Both the position numbers and the translations under genes were made by a program. 64,000 nucleotides of DNA from Conexibacter sp. DBS9H8 (GTDB lineage Bacteria > Actinomycetota > Thermoleophilia > Solirubrobacterales > Solirubrobacteraceae), in contig NZ_CP097128.1 of assembly GCF_023330685.1 (NCBI RefSeq), positions 248,001 through 312,000 of the forward strand, written 5' to 3'. Below, piece by piece: positions 34,664 to 42,567 of the stretch. Each line of letters opens with the position of its first letter. Position 1 is the first letter of the stretch. The notes beneath the pieces are model-generated. The model saw only the letters and a program-made list of their open reading frames with translations. It was not told the DNA's origin and did no database searches.

Positions 34664-35638
34664 CTAGAAGTACCCCTCACGTTTGCGGTCTTCCATCGCC
34701 GCCTCCGACGCGCGGTCATCGGCCCGGGTCTCACCGCGCTCGGTGACCCGGGTCGCGGCGATCTCGGCGACGACGTCGGTGACGGTCGCGGCGTGCGATC
34801 GGACCGCGCCCGTGCAGGTCATGTCCCCGACGGTGCGGTACCGGACCGAGGTCCGGTACGCGACCTCGCCGTCGAGCAGAGCGACATCCGGATGCATCGC
34901 ATAGACCATGCCGTCACGCTCGAACACCTCGCGCTCGTGGGCGAAGTAGATCTCCGGGAGGGCGAGGCGCTCCTGGGCGATGTACTGCCAGACGTCGAGC
35001 TCGGTCCAGTTGGAGATCGGGAACACGCGGACGTGCTCGCCGCGCCGGATCCGGCCGTTGTAGAGCGCCCACAGCTCGGGCCGCTGGGATTTGGGGTCCC
35101 ACTGGCCGAAGTCATCGCGAAAGCTGAACACGCGCTCCTTCGCGCGGGCGCGCTCCTCGTCCCGGCGGGCGCCGCCGAAGGCGGCGTCAAAGCCATGTTC
35201 GGCGATCGCGTCGAGCAGGGTCGTCGTCTGGAGCCGGTTGCGGGAGGCGCGCGGCCCGGTCTCCTCCTGCACCCGGCCGCGGTCGATCGACTCCTGGACG
35301 CTGGCGACGATCAGCCGTTCCCCGAGCTGCTGCACGAGCCGGTCCCGGAAGGCGATCACCTCCGGGAAGTTGTGCCCGGTGTCGATGTGCATCACCGGGA
35401 ACGGGAACCGCCCGGGCCGGAACGCCTTCTCGGCGAGGCGCATGAGGACGATCGAGTCCTTGCCGCCGGAGAAGAGCAGGACCGGCGACTCGAACTCGGC
35501 GGCGACCTCACGCATGATGAAGATCGCCTCCGCCTCCAGGGCCTGCAGATGGGTGAGCTCGTATTTCACGGTGGTCGTCTCCGCGATCGCTCGGCGGTCG
35601 GGACGCCGACCGGCCGGACTCAGAGGTGCAATCCGCAT
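34664..35638 (-). CDS. cysD: Sulfate adenylyltransferase subunit 2
   Basis: 324 aa from the ATG at 35638, supported by GGAGAAG about 8 bases upstream; this start overlaps cysH by 19 bases. A GTG near 35568 would give a protein nearer the classic ~302 aa and also has a GGAG, so the start is not certain. The PP-loop is LLFSGGKDSIVLM, followed by HIDTGHNFPEVI and FGGARRDEERARAKERVFSFRD, all CysD signatures. The end (RKREGYF) is the conserved family C-terminus. It catalyses adenylylation of sulfate with CysN. Confidence 0.95.
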   Translation of the reverse strand: MRIAPLSPAGRRPDRRAIAETTTVKYELTHLQALEAEAIFIMREVAAEFESPVLLFSGGKDSIVLMRLAEKAFRPGRFPFPVMHIDTGHNFPEVIAFRDRLVQQLGERLIVASVQESIDRGRVQEETGPRASRNRLQTTTLLDAIAEHGFDAAFGGARRDEERARAKERVFSFRDDFGQWDPKSQRPELWALYNGRIRRGEHVRVFPISNWTELDVWQYIAQERLALPEIYFAHEREVFERDGMVYAMHPDVALLDGEVAYRTSVRYRTVGDMTCTGAVRSHAATVTDVVAEIAATRVTERGETRADDRASEAAMEDRKREGYF

Positions 35639-36246
35639 TCGGTCTTCTCCTCTCCGCTCCAGCGCCCCTCCCGCCCGCTTCCAGGCAGGGTGCAGGGCGC
35701 GCAGCCGATCGATTCGTAGCCATGATCGTGCAAAGGGTGGTAGGGAAGCTCGTGGGCGGCGATGTAGGCCCACACGTCCCGGTCCGTCCAGTCCGCGAGC
35801 GGGTTGACCTTCCACAGGCCCCGAGCGGTATCCCGCTCGAGCTTGCGCGCCCCCGCGCGGGTCGGCCCCTGCTCGCGGCGGATGCCGGTCACCCACGCCT
35901 CCGCCCCGGACAGGGCGGTCGCGAGGGCGGCGACCTTCGCCCCCCCGCAGCAGCGCTCCCGCGTCCATCCCGCGCCGGTCGGATCCCGCGCGTCGACGGT
36001 GTCGATCACGAGCGTTGGGAAGCGTGCCCGGAACTGCGCCCCGGTCGCCTCCGTCTCGGGGAACAGGACCCCCGTATCGATCGTGAACAGACGGGCCCCG
36101 GGGGCGATCTCGGCGAGCATGTGGGCGAGCACCGACTCCTCCTTCTGGAACGAGCAGGCGGTCCGCAGCCCCGCGCCGAAGCGGTCGACAGCGTAGGCGA
36201 GAACGTCCTGGGCGGAGGCGGCTTCGAGGTCGGGCACGTCGATCAT
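35620..36246 (-). CDS. cysH: Adenylyl-sulfate (APS) reductase, assimilatory CysH family
   Basis: 208 aa. The PAPS-reductase fold is marked by TACSFQKEES and the substrate loop FTIDTGVLFPET. Four cysteines, Cys99, Cys100 (RCCGGAK), Cys182 and Cys185 (GCAPC), match the [4Fe-4S] ligands found in APS-reducing members. The catalytic cysteine is Cys204 in ECGLH at the C-terminus. Presence of the cluster ligands and absence of an APS kinase gene suggest it reduces APS directly to sulfite. It lies 64 bases after the sulfite reductase stop, in the same direction. Confidence 0.93.
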   Translation of the reverse strand: MIDVPDLEAASAQDVLAYAVDRFGAGLRTACSFQKEESVLAHMLAEIAPGARLFTIDTGVLFPETEATGAQFRARFPTLVIDTVDARDPTGAGWTRERCCGGAKVAALATALSGAEAWVTGIRREQGPTRAGARKLERDTARGLWKVNPLADWTDRDVWAYIAAHELPYHPLHDHGYESIGCAPCTLPGSGREGRWSGEEKTECGLHL

Positions 36247-36310
36247 GGTCGCAAAGGCAAGTTAGCGGAGTGTTCAAGTTGAGAATGGGTCCGGCGCGAT
36301 GCCTGCCGTG

Positions 36311-38113
36311 TCAGACGGCGCATTCGCCCTCCCCGCGCTGAACCCGGAACGGGCTCTCCCGGTTCCAGTCGATGAACAGCGACAACTGCTCGAGGGAGAA
36401 GGCGACCGGAAGGGCGAGGTCGGCCACCTCGGCCTCAAGGGCACCCGTTCCCACCCGTTCGACGAACCGCGCAAACGGCTCCTCCGGCTCGCGGGTGCGC
36501 TCATACAGCGCGACCCAGCGGGCGACCGCCTCGGGGACGCGCTTGGCCGGAAGCCGCGACTTCAGCCGGCTGCCGAGGCGCACCTCCCCGTCCCCGAAGC
36601 TCCCGCCAACGTGCGGGATGTAGGCGGGGATCGTATGCTCGCCGACCTTGATCGACGCCCCGGAGAAACCGATGTCGGCGATGTGGTGCTGACCGCAGCC
36701 GTTCGGGCAGCCGCTGTTCTTGACGTGGATCGCCCGGGTGAGCGGATCGGTGATGTTGAGAGCGACGAGCCGGTCCTGGATCGCCTGGTTGAGGCCCATC
36801 GAGCTCGTGATCCCGAGCTTGCAGGAGTCCGTTCCCGGGCAGGAGACCGTGTCGGTGATCTCGTTCGCCCCCGCGTCTCCGAGCTCGAGGGCGCACAGTG
36901 CCCGCCACACCTCATAGACGGCCTCATCCCGGACCCAGCGCAGGACGAGGTTCTGGGCGATCGTCGTCCGGGCAAAGCCGCCGCAGTGCTCGCGCATGAT
37001 CGCCGCGAGGCCGCGCAACTGGCCAGGCGTGAGGTCGCCGCGCCGGACCTTGACCTCGACGGTGTTGAACCCGGCCTGACGCTGTGCGGTGACGTTGGAG
37101 GCGCCGAACCGGGCAAAGGTGGCGGCGTCCCCGTTCGGGCTGAGGTATCCGGCGGTCCGGCACGGGGGCAGGGAGCCCGCCTCATCGATGTCGTAGCGGA
37201 GCGCGTCGATGCAGAAGTCGCGCTCAGCGCGCCACGCGCCGGCGAGTTCCTCGGTGAGGAGGTCCCGGAAGGCCTCCACCCCGATCCGGTCGATCAGCAC
37301 CTTGATCCGCGCACGGGCCCGGTTGACGCGGAGGAAATCCTGGCGGTCGAAGATGCGGAAGACCGCCTCCGCGTAGGCGAGGTACTCGCCGTCGTCGGCG
37401 CTGACGAAGTCGGCGATCACCGGCGCGAGCCGGGGCATGATCGCCGTGCCGCCGCCGACCCGCAGGGTGAACCCGCGGACCCCGTCACGCAGGCAGGGGG
37501 TGAAGGCGATGTCGTGGATCTGGGTGATCGCGTTGTCGGCGGCGCTTGCGCTGAAGGCGGTCTTGATCTTGCGCGGCATCGCCTGGGTGAGCGGGTGGCG
37601 CACGAAGTAGCGCACATACGCGCCGGCATACGGAGTCGGGTCAAAGGGCTCGTCGGGGAGCGTGCCCGCCCGCGGGTCCCCGGTGACGTTGCGGACGGTG
37701 TTGCCGCACCCCTCCCGGCTCGACAGGCCGGCGTCGGCGAGCTCGCGGATCAGCTTCGCCGCGTCCCCGAGCGGGACGTGGTGCATCTGAACGTTCTGGC
37801 GTGTCGTGATGTGCCCCTTGGCGAGGGGGACGTAGCGCTCGATCCCCGCCGCGAAGGCGTCGAGCTGGTCGGGGGTGACCCCGCCGAGGGGGAGCTTGAC
37901 CCGGACCATCTGCACGGCCGGCTGGCGCTGCCCGTAGACGCCCTGCTTGAGCCGGAACTTGATGAAGTCGGGCTCGGGGGTGAGCCCGTCGAGGAAGCGT
38001 CGCGCCTCCGTGTCGAAGTCGTCGAACTCGGCGGCGAGGATCGGGATCACGTGCCCGGGGACGTTGGAGAGGACCTCGGGATTCTCGAGCGTCCCGCTGG
38101 TGGAAGCAGTCAT
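36311..38113 (-). CDS. sir: Ferredoxin-type nitrite/sulfite reductase, probably sulfite reductase
   Basis: 600 aa. Two ferredoxin-like half-domains (GHITTRQNVQMHHV and the later AQNLVLRWV) flank siroheme/[4Fe-4S] binding regions. The cluster cysteines are in SCPGTDSCKLG and NSGCPNGCGQH. TAGYLSPNGD and the strong link to cysH, cysD and cysN indicate sulfite rather than nitrite as substrate, reducing sulfite to sulfide with ferredoxin. TATATT at 38122-38127 (minus) lies 8 bases before the ATG: a near-consensus leaderless promoter in an AT-rich pocket. Confidence 0.93.
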   Translation of the reverse strand: MTASTSGTLENPEVLSNVPGHVIPILAAEFDDFDTEARRFLDGLTPEPDFIKFRLKQGVYGQRQPAVQMVRVKLPLGGVTPDQLDAFAAGIERYVPLAKGHITTRQNVQMHHVPLGDAAKLIRELADAGLSSREGCGNTVRNVTGDPRAGTLPDEPFDPTPYAGAYVRYFVRHPLTQAMPRKIKTAFSASAADNAITQIHDIAFTPCLRDGVRGFTLRVGGGTAIMPRLAPVIADFVSADDGEYLAYAEAVFRIFDRQDFLRVNRARARIKVLIDRIGVEAFRDLLTEELAGAWRAERDFCIDALRYDIDEAGSLPPCRTAGYLSPNGDAATFARFGASNVTAQRQAGFNTVEVKVRRGDLTPGQLRGLAAIMREHCGGFARTTIAQNLVLRWVRDEAVYEVWRALCALELGDAGANEITDTVSCPGTDSCKLGITSSMGLNQAIQDRLVALNITDPLTRAIHVKNSGCPNGCGQHHIADIGFSGASIKVGEHTIPAYIPHVGGSFGDGEVRLGSRLKSRLPAKRVPEAVARWVALYERTREPEEPFARFVERVGTGALEAEVADLALPVAFSLEQLSLFIDWNRESPFRVQRGEGECAV

Positions 38114-38121
38114 CGGCGGGG

Positions 38122-38160
38122 AATATACACAATCTTGACTAGGTTTACGGTATTTTTGTC
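38122..38160 (-). promoter_or_regulatory. Promoter region of the sulfate-assimilation genes
   Basis: TATATT (38122-38127, minus) is the best -10 match in the window, 8 bases before the sir ATG. It sits in a short AT-rich patch including CTAGTCAAGATT just upstream, which is a candidate regulator site for sulfur control. No named operator was recognised. Confidence 0.5.
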
Positions 38161-38668
38161 GAAGGAGAAGGCCCTCTCCTCCTCGGCGCAGCCTCGCCCT
38201 GGTCAGCGCGAAGGCGTCCCCGATCAGCCCGGGTGGCGAGGACGCCGTGTCGCCGAGCGCGCCCTCGGCCCGAACGTCAGTGCACGGGCCTGGGCGATTT
38301 GCCCCTCCCGATCCTCAGAGCTCGCGCGCCCCCCGACGGAGGCGGAGGCTGGGTGATTCCACGCAGCGCGGGCAGCCGAGCTCGAGGGTTCGGCGGCTCC
38401 TCTGGCACCGGTGGCGACGCTTGGAGGATCACAAGGCCATCCCGTTGGCCGCGGGACACATGGCAGAGCGGCACGATCAGCCGCGCCGTATGGGCGGTGA
38501 TGACGTCGTTCTGCAGGCGGCCGGGGAGACGGCCTAACGCCTGACGACCCCGGAGAGACCGCGCGGGACCTGCCAGCCGATCGCCGCACCCGTGCGGGCA
38601 TCCCATTGGTCAACCCGCCAGGAGCCAACGCGGATCTCCACCCAGACATCGGGGTCACAGATTCGTCG
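38161..38668. other. Gene-poor stretch without convincing coding sequence
   Basis: About 500 bases between the sir promoter and the small minus-strand frame at 38669. Several overlapping open frames exist on both strands, none with convincing composition. One minus-strand frame (38277-38606) contains LQNDVITAHTARLIVPL, faintly reminiscent of the core of CcdB or MazF toxins, but the rest does not fit. It looks like degraded sequence. Confidence 0.4.
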
Positions 38669-38947
38669 CTATGACGAAAAATCGCACTCGCTCACACAGC
38701 CGCCCTGACGCGACAGCCAGTCGCAGGTGGCCGCCGGGGCGCCCTGGACCGTGAGATCGAGGCTGACGGCGAGCACGTCAGACTCCATCTCGCCCAGCGG
38801 GGCGCTCCTGACGCCGACGAGAAACTCGAGCGACAACTTCTGCCCGACCACGCGGCGTGAACCTGGCTCTATGGTGCGACACGTCTGGGCCTCCTTGAAG
38901 GCGTGTGAGCTTCGAACACCCACAACCTTCTCGGCAGGCCCGGACAC
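38669..38947 (-). CDS. Hypothetical small protein
   Basis: 92 aa from a GTG start preceded by a GAGG-like element. The middle, SLEFLVGVRSAPLGEMESDVLAV, has third-position GC like true genes here, and the C-terminus has three cysteines (TCDWL, GGCVSEC). No domain recognised. It may be the remaining C-terminal half of a longer gene, because the IS630 element at 39022 lies 75 bases upstream. Low certainty. Confidence 0.35.
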   Translation of the reverse strand: MSGPAEKVVGVRSSHAFKEAQTCRTIEPGSRRVVGQKLSLEFLVGVRSAPLGEMESDVLAVSLDLTVQGAPAATCDWLSRQGGCVSECDFSS

Positions 38948-39021
38948 CTACCTCACGTTCTGAACGTCCCCGGGCACGTCAGCTAGCCACTTCCCTCGGA
39001 TAAAGTCGCTGGAAGTAGCTA

Positions 39022-40151
39022 GTGTCCTGAGTGTTTAAATCGTCGGCGGTTAGGTTATGGGGTGGTTCATGCCCTCACCTACCGCCGTCGAGATCACGCT
39101 CTCAGAGCAGGAACGTTCCCAATTAGAGGCGTGGGAGCGCCCCAGGACGAGCGCCCAAGCGTTGGCGTTGCGCTCCCGGATCGTGCTGGCCGCGGCTGAG
39201 GGACTTAAGAACGCTGAGATCGCTGAGCGGCTCGGGATCGGTCGCGACATGGTCCGAAAATGGCGTGGGCGCTTTGCTGAGCACCGCCTTGACGGGCTCT
39301 GTGACGAACCTCGGCCGGGGCAGCCCCGCAAGATCACCGATGAGAAGGTCGAGGAGGTGATCACCAAGACTTTGGAGACCAAGCCAAAGGACGCGACGCA
39401 CTGGTCGACCCGGGCGATGGCCGCAGAAGTCGGGCTCTCTCAGACTGCGATCTCCCAGATCTGGCGGGCCTTTGGGCTCCAGCCCCACCGTCAGGGGTCC
39501 TGGAAGCTGTCCAAGGACCCGTTGTTCATCGAGAAGGTCCGCGATGTGGTCGGCCTATACATGAACCCGCCCGAACGCGCAGTCGTGCTGTGTGTGGATG
39601 AGAAGTCCCAGATCCAGGCGTTGAACCGGACCGCGCCGATCCTGCCGCTGCTGCCCGGGGTGCCCGAGCGGGCCACCCATGACTACAAACGCCATGGCAC
39701 CTCCAGCCTCTATGCCGCCTTGGACCTCGCCACCGGCAAGGTGATCGGCCGGCTCCACAGCCGCCACCGCGCAATCGAGTTCAAGAAGTTCCTCCAGACC
39801 ATCGACGCTGAGGTCCCCGACGATCTCGACGTTCACCTCGTCTTGGACAACAGCTCCACGCACAAGACGCCGCAGATCAAACGCTGGCTGCTGGCCCACC
39901 CGCGCTTCAAGCTGCACTTCACCCCGACTTCCAGCTCATGGATGAACCTCGTCGAGCGCTGGTTCGCTGAGCTGACGAACAAGAAGCTACGCCGATCCGC
40001 ACACACCTCCGTCCGCCAGCTCAACCACCACATCTGCGCCTGGATCGACACCTGGAACGAGAACCCCCGCCCCTACGTGTGGACCAAAACCGCCGACCAG
40101 ATCCTCGAATCCATCACCACCTACTGCAGCCGAATTAACGACTCAGGACAC
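39022..40151 (+). mobile_element. IS630-family insertion sequence, intact, 1.13 kb
   Basis: Terminal inverted repeats begin GTGTCCTGAGT at both ends (39022 inward and 40151 inward) and continue with weaker similarity (TTAA). Both ends are flanked by TA (39020-39021 and 40152-40153) within CTAG, as expected for IS630/Tc1-type insertion. One complete transposase gene is inside. The right end abuts the acyl-CoA carboxylase epsilon gene. Confidence 0.93.
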
Positions 40152-40154
40152 TAG
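39057..40154 (+). CDS. IS630-family transposase
   Basis: 365 aa, uninterrupted; an internal ATG at 39069 is an alternative start. N-terminal helix-turn-helix: [24 protein letters not shown]; a second HTH-like segment is [18 protein letters not shown]. The DDE core shows [27 protein letters not shown] and [15 protein letters not shown]. The stop codon TAG uses the last C-adjacent TA target duplication plus one flanking G, so the gene is completed by host DNA. It shares family but only modest similarity with the 24-25 kb element. Confidence 0.94.
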   Translation: MGWFMPSPTAVEITLSEQERSQLEAWERPRTSAQALALRSRIVLAAAEGLKNAEIAERLGIGRDMVRKWRGRFAEHRLDGLCDEPRPGQPRKITDEKVEEVITKTLETKPKDATHWSTRAMAAEVGLSQTAISQIWRAFGLQPHRQGSWKLSKDPLFIEKVRDVVGLYMNPPERAVVLCVDEKSQIQALNRTAPILPLLPGVPERATHDYKRHGTSSLYAALDLATGKVIGRLHSRHRAIEFKKFLQTIDAEVPDDLDVHLVLDNSSTHKTPQIKRWLLAHPRFKLHFTPTSSSWMNLVERWFAELTNKKLRRSAHTSVRQLNHHICAWIDTWNENPRPYVWTKTADQILESITTYCSRINDSGH

Positions 40155-40357
40155 GCCCAGAACGGCGTGAGTCGCGGGGCACACATGACGCCCTCTTGGA
40201 GGGCGGCCTGCTGCCAGGGCGACGGCGCCGGCTCGGGCTCGGGGGGGTCGCTGACCGCATGGGCGGCCCGGAACTGGGCGATCGCCGCAACGACCGCGGC
40301 GGCCTCGGCGGCCGTCGGGGTGGGGGTCACCTGACCGATCTGCACTGACGCTGGCAT
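40151..40357 (-). CDS. accE: Acyl-CoA carboxylase epsilon subunit
   Basis: 68 aa. The pattern [16 protein letters not shown] in the middle and [12 protein letters not shown] toward the end match the small epsilon subunits that stabilise actinobacterial acyl-CoA carboxylase complexes. It starts 11 bases after the carboxyltransferase stop with GAGG upstream of the ATG. Its TAG stop lies exactly in the CTAG at the IS630 junction; without the element the codon would also read TAG, so the protein is unaltered. Confidence 0.8.
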   Translation of the reverse strand: MPASVQIGQVTPTPTAAEAAAVVAAIAQFRAAHAVSDPPEPEPAPSPWQQAALQEGVMCAPRLTPFWA

Positions 40358-40368
40358 CGCCTCGGCCC

Positions 40369-41937
40369 CTAGAGCGGAATGTTGCCGTGCTTGCGCCGCG
40401 GGCCGGGCTGGCGCTTGGTCTCCAGGGTCCGCAGCGCCGTCACGAGCTTGGGGCGCGTCTCGTGCGGGATGATCACGTCGTCGATGTAGCCGCGCTCGGC
40501 GGCGACGTACGGGTTGGCGAAGTGGGCCTTGTAGTCGGAGATGAGGGTGGCCCGACGCTCGTCCGGCGTCGGCGAGTTGGTGATGTCCTTGCGGTAGATG
40601 ATGTTGACCGCACCGTCGGCCCCCATCACCGCCACCTCTGCGGTCGGCCAGGCGAAGTTGAAGTCCGCCCCGAGGTGTTTGGAGCCCATCACGTCATAGG
40701 CGCCCCCGTAGGCCTTGCGGGTGATCACGGTGATCTTGGGGACCGTCGCCTCGGTGAAGGCATACAGCAACTTGGCGCCGTGGCGGATGATCCCCTCCCA
40801 CTCCTGGGCGGTTCCCGGGAGGAAGCCCGGCACGTCACAGAACATCAGCAGAGGAATGTTGAACGCGTCGAGGGTGCGGATGAACCGCGCGGCCTTCTCG
40901 GAGGAGTTGATGTCGAGCACCCCGGCGAGCGCGGCGGGCTGATTGCCGACGATCCCGACGGCGTACCCGTCGACGCGAGCGAACCCGCAGATGAGGTTCT
41001 TGGCGTAGTGCTCGTGGACCTCGAAGAACTCACCGTCGTCGACGATCAGCGACACGACGCTGCGCATGTCGTAGGGCTTGTTCGGGTTGTCCGGGACGAC
41101 CGAATCGAGCGCGGGGTCCATCCGCTCGGGATCGTCGGTCGGCGCGGTCCGCGGCGGCGCCTCGAGGTTGTTCTGGGGCAGGAAGGAGAACAGGTAGCGG
41201 GCGTCCTCGAGGCAGGCGTCCTCATCCTCGGATGCGAAGTGGGCGACCCCGGACTTGGAGGCGTGTGACATCGCCCCGCCGAGCTCCTCGAAACCGACCT
41301 CCTCACCGGTGACCGTCTTGATCACCTCCGGGCCGGTGATGAACATGTGTGAGGTCTCCTTGACCATGAAGATGAAGTCGGTGATCGCCGGCGAGTAGAC
41401 CGCCCCGCCCGCGCACGGTCCCATGATCAGGCTGATCTGGGGGATGACGCCCGAACAGCGGACGTTGCGGGCGAACACGTTGCCGTAGGCGCCGAGGGAG
41501 ACGACACCCTCCTGGATGCGTGCCCCGCCCGAGTCGTTGATGCCGATCACGGGACAGCCGATCTTCTCGGCGAGGTCCATCACCTTGCACATCTTCTCGG
41601 CCATCACCTCACCGAGGCTGCCGCCGAAGACCGTGAAGTCCTGGGAGAAGACGCAGACCCGGCGCCCGTCGATCGTCCCGTGTCCGGTGACGACAGCGTC
41701 CCCGTAGGGCCGGTTCTTCTGCATGTCGAAATCGGTGGTGCGATGACGCATGAAGGTGTCGAGCTCCTGGAAGGAGCCGGGGTCGAGCAGCTTCTCGATC
41801 CGCTCACGCGCGGTGTACTTGCCCTTGGCGTGCTGCTTCTCCACCGCGGCCTCGGATCCGGCGTGGATCGCCTCATGTCGCAGCTCCTGCAGCTGGGCGA
41901 GCTTCTCTTCGTATGTCTCGGGGGCCTTGTCGCGCAT
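40369..41937 (-). CDS. accD: Acyl-CoA carboxylase beta subunit (carboxyltransferase, propionyl/acetyl-CoA type)
   Basis: 522 aa from the ATG at 41937 ([13 protein letters not shown]). A TTG immediately before it would sit 8 bases from the TACACT hexamer (41949-41954, minus) and could be the actual leaderless start. Blocks are [39 protein letters not shown] and [19 protein letters not shown]. Near the end is [14 protein letters not shown]. These belong to AccD5/PccB-type carboxyltransferases. It transfers carboxyl from biotin to acetyl- or propionyl-CoA, and works with the alpha subunit at 28.5-30.2 kb and the epsilon subunit downstream. Confidence 0.95.
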   Translation of the reverse strand: MRDKAPETYEEKLAQLQELRHEAIHAGSEAAVEKQHAKGKYTARERIEKLLDPGSFQELDTFMRHRTTDFDMQKNRPYGDAVVTGHGTIDGRRVCVFSQDFTVFGGSLGEVMAEKMCKVMDLAEKIGCPVIGINDSGGARIQEGVVSLGAYGNVFARNVRCSGVIPQISLIMGPCAGGAVYSPAITDFIFMVKETSHMFITGPEVIKTVTGEEVGFEELGGAMSHASKSGVAHFASEDEDACLEDARYLFSFLPQNNLEAPPRTAPTDDPERMDPALDSVVPDNPNKPYDMRSVVSLIVDDGEFFEVHEHYAKNLICGFARVDGYAVGIVGNQPAALAGVLDINSSEKAARFIRTLDAFNIPLLMFCDVPGFLPGTAQEWEGIIRHGAKLLYAFTEATVPKITVITRKAYGGAYDVMGSKHLGADFNFAWPTAEVAVMGADGAVNIIYRKDITNSPTPDERRATLISDYKAHFANPYVAAERGYIDDVIIPHETRPKLVTALRTLETKRQPGPRRKHGNIPL

Positions 41938-42023
41938 CAAGGGCGAGGAGTGTAAAGGGCGACACACGATGACGACGCTCCGCCCCACCGGGACCCGCCG
42001 CGTGACACAGGACGGATCTCCTG

Positions 42024-42475
42024 CATGAACCGTGGGTTGTGGTACCGGCCGGGTAGGGGTGGGCTTAGCCGCCTGACGAACGGCTCCAGCCGGCAGCGCC
42101 CGGCCCACGCGAGCCAGGAGCCGAGCAGCGCGATGGCGTCGTCAACGCCGACGCGCCCGCTGTCGCGGAGTTGCTGGGCGAGGTGGTAGGCGCGCCAGAG
42201 TCGCTGGTTGAGCTTCTGGATGCGGGCGAACGTGAGCTGTTGGCGTTCAGTCAGGTTGCCCGGGTTCTCGTTGAGTCAGGTTGCCCGGGTTCTTCCAGAA
42301 CGCGAACCGGGCGTCCTTGAGCACCTTGGCGACCTGGGTCGGACTCTCGCCTGGCCTGATCCAGACCTCGCGGGCGATCTCGTCCAGCGCGTCAGTGGAG
42401 AGCTTGATCAGGCGGAACCGGTCGCAGCAGACGCTCGCGTTCGGGCAGACGGCCGTCGGAGACGCCGGTCGGACC
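42024..42475 (-). pseudogene. ISL3-family transposase remnant
   Basis: Minus-strand reading gives AVCPNASVCCDRFRLIKLSTDALDEI, FAFWKNPGNLT, and, in another frame, NPGNLTERQQLTFARIQKLNQRLWRAYHLAQQLR. These match the central and C-terminal part of ISL3-type transposases (DRFHxIKL ... LLKNPENLTxxQ ... LWRAYxLK). The N-terminal zinc-binding and first catalytic parts are missing. A 25-base tandem duplication (copies at 42250 and 42275) breaks the frame. No terminal repeats were identified. Confidence 0.75.
42250..42299. repeat. 25-bp tandem duplication inside ISL3 remnant
   Basis: GTCAGGTTGCCCGGGTTCT occurs at 42250 and again at 42275. The 25-base period is not a multiple of three and explains why NPGNLT is encoded twice in different frames. 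Confidence 0.88.
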
Positions 42476-42567
42476 GAGCGGCGTATCGGGGCCGCGATTC
42501 TTGGACTGATGTAGGGTCGATTCCGGGGGTTCGGCGGGGAGCCGAACCGGAGACACGGAGGAGGGTG

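Noticed and set aside
38277..38606. CcdB/MazF-like toxin gene
   Set aside because: Only a short core resembles a toxin; the flanking residues and the lack of an antitoxin do not support an intact gene.
42208..42567. N-terminal extension of the WS/DGAT protein
   Set aside because: The extension covers the transposase remnant; the family start and a GGAGGA ribosome-binding site fit the ATG at 42568.
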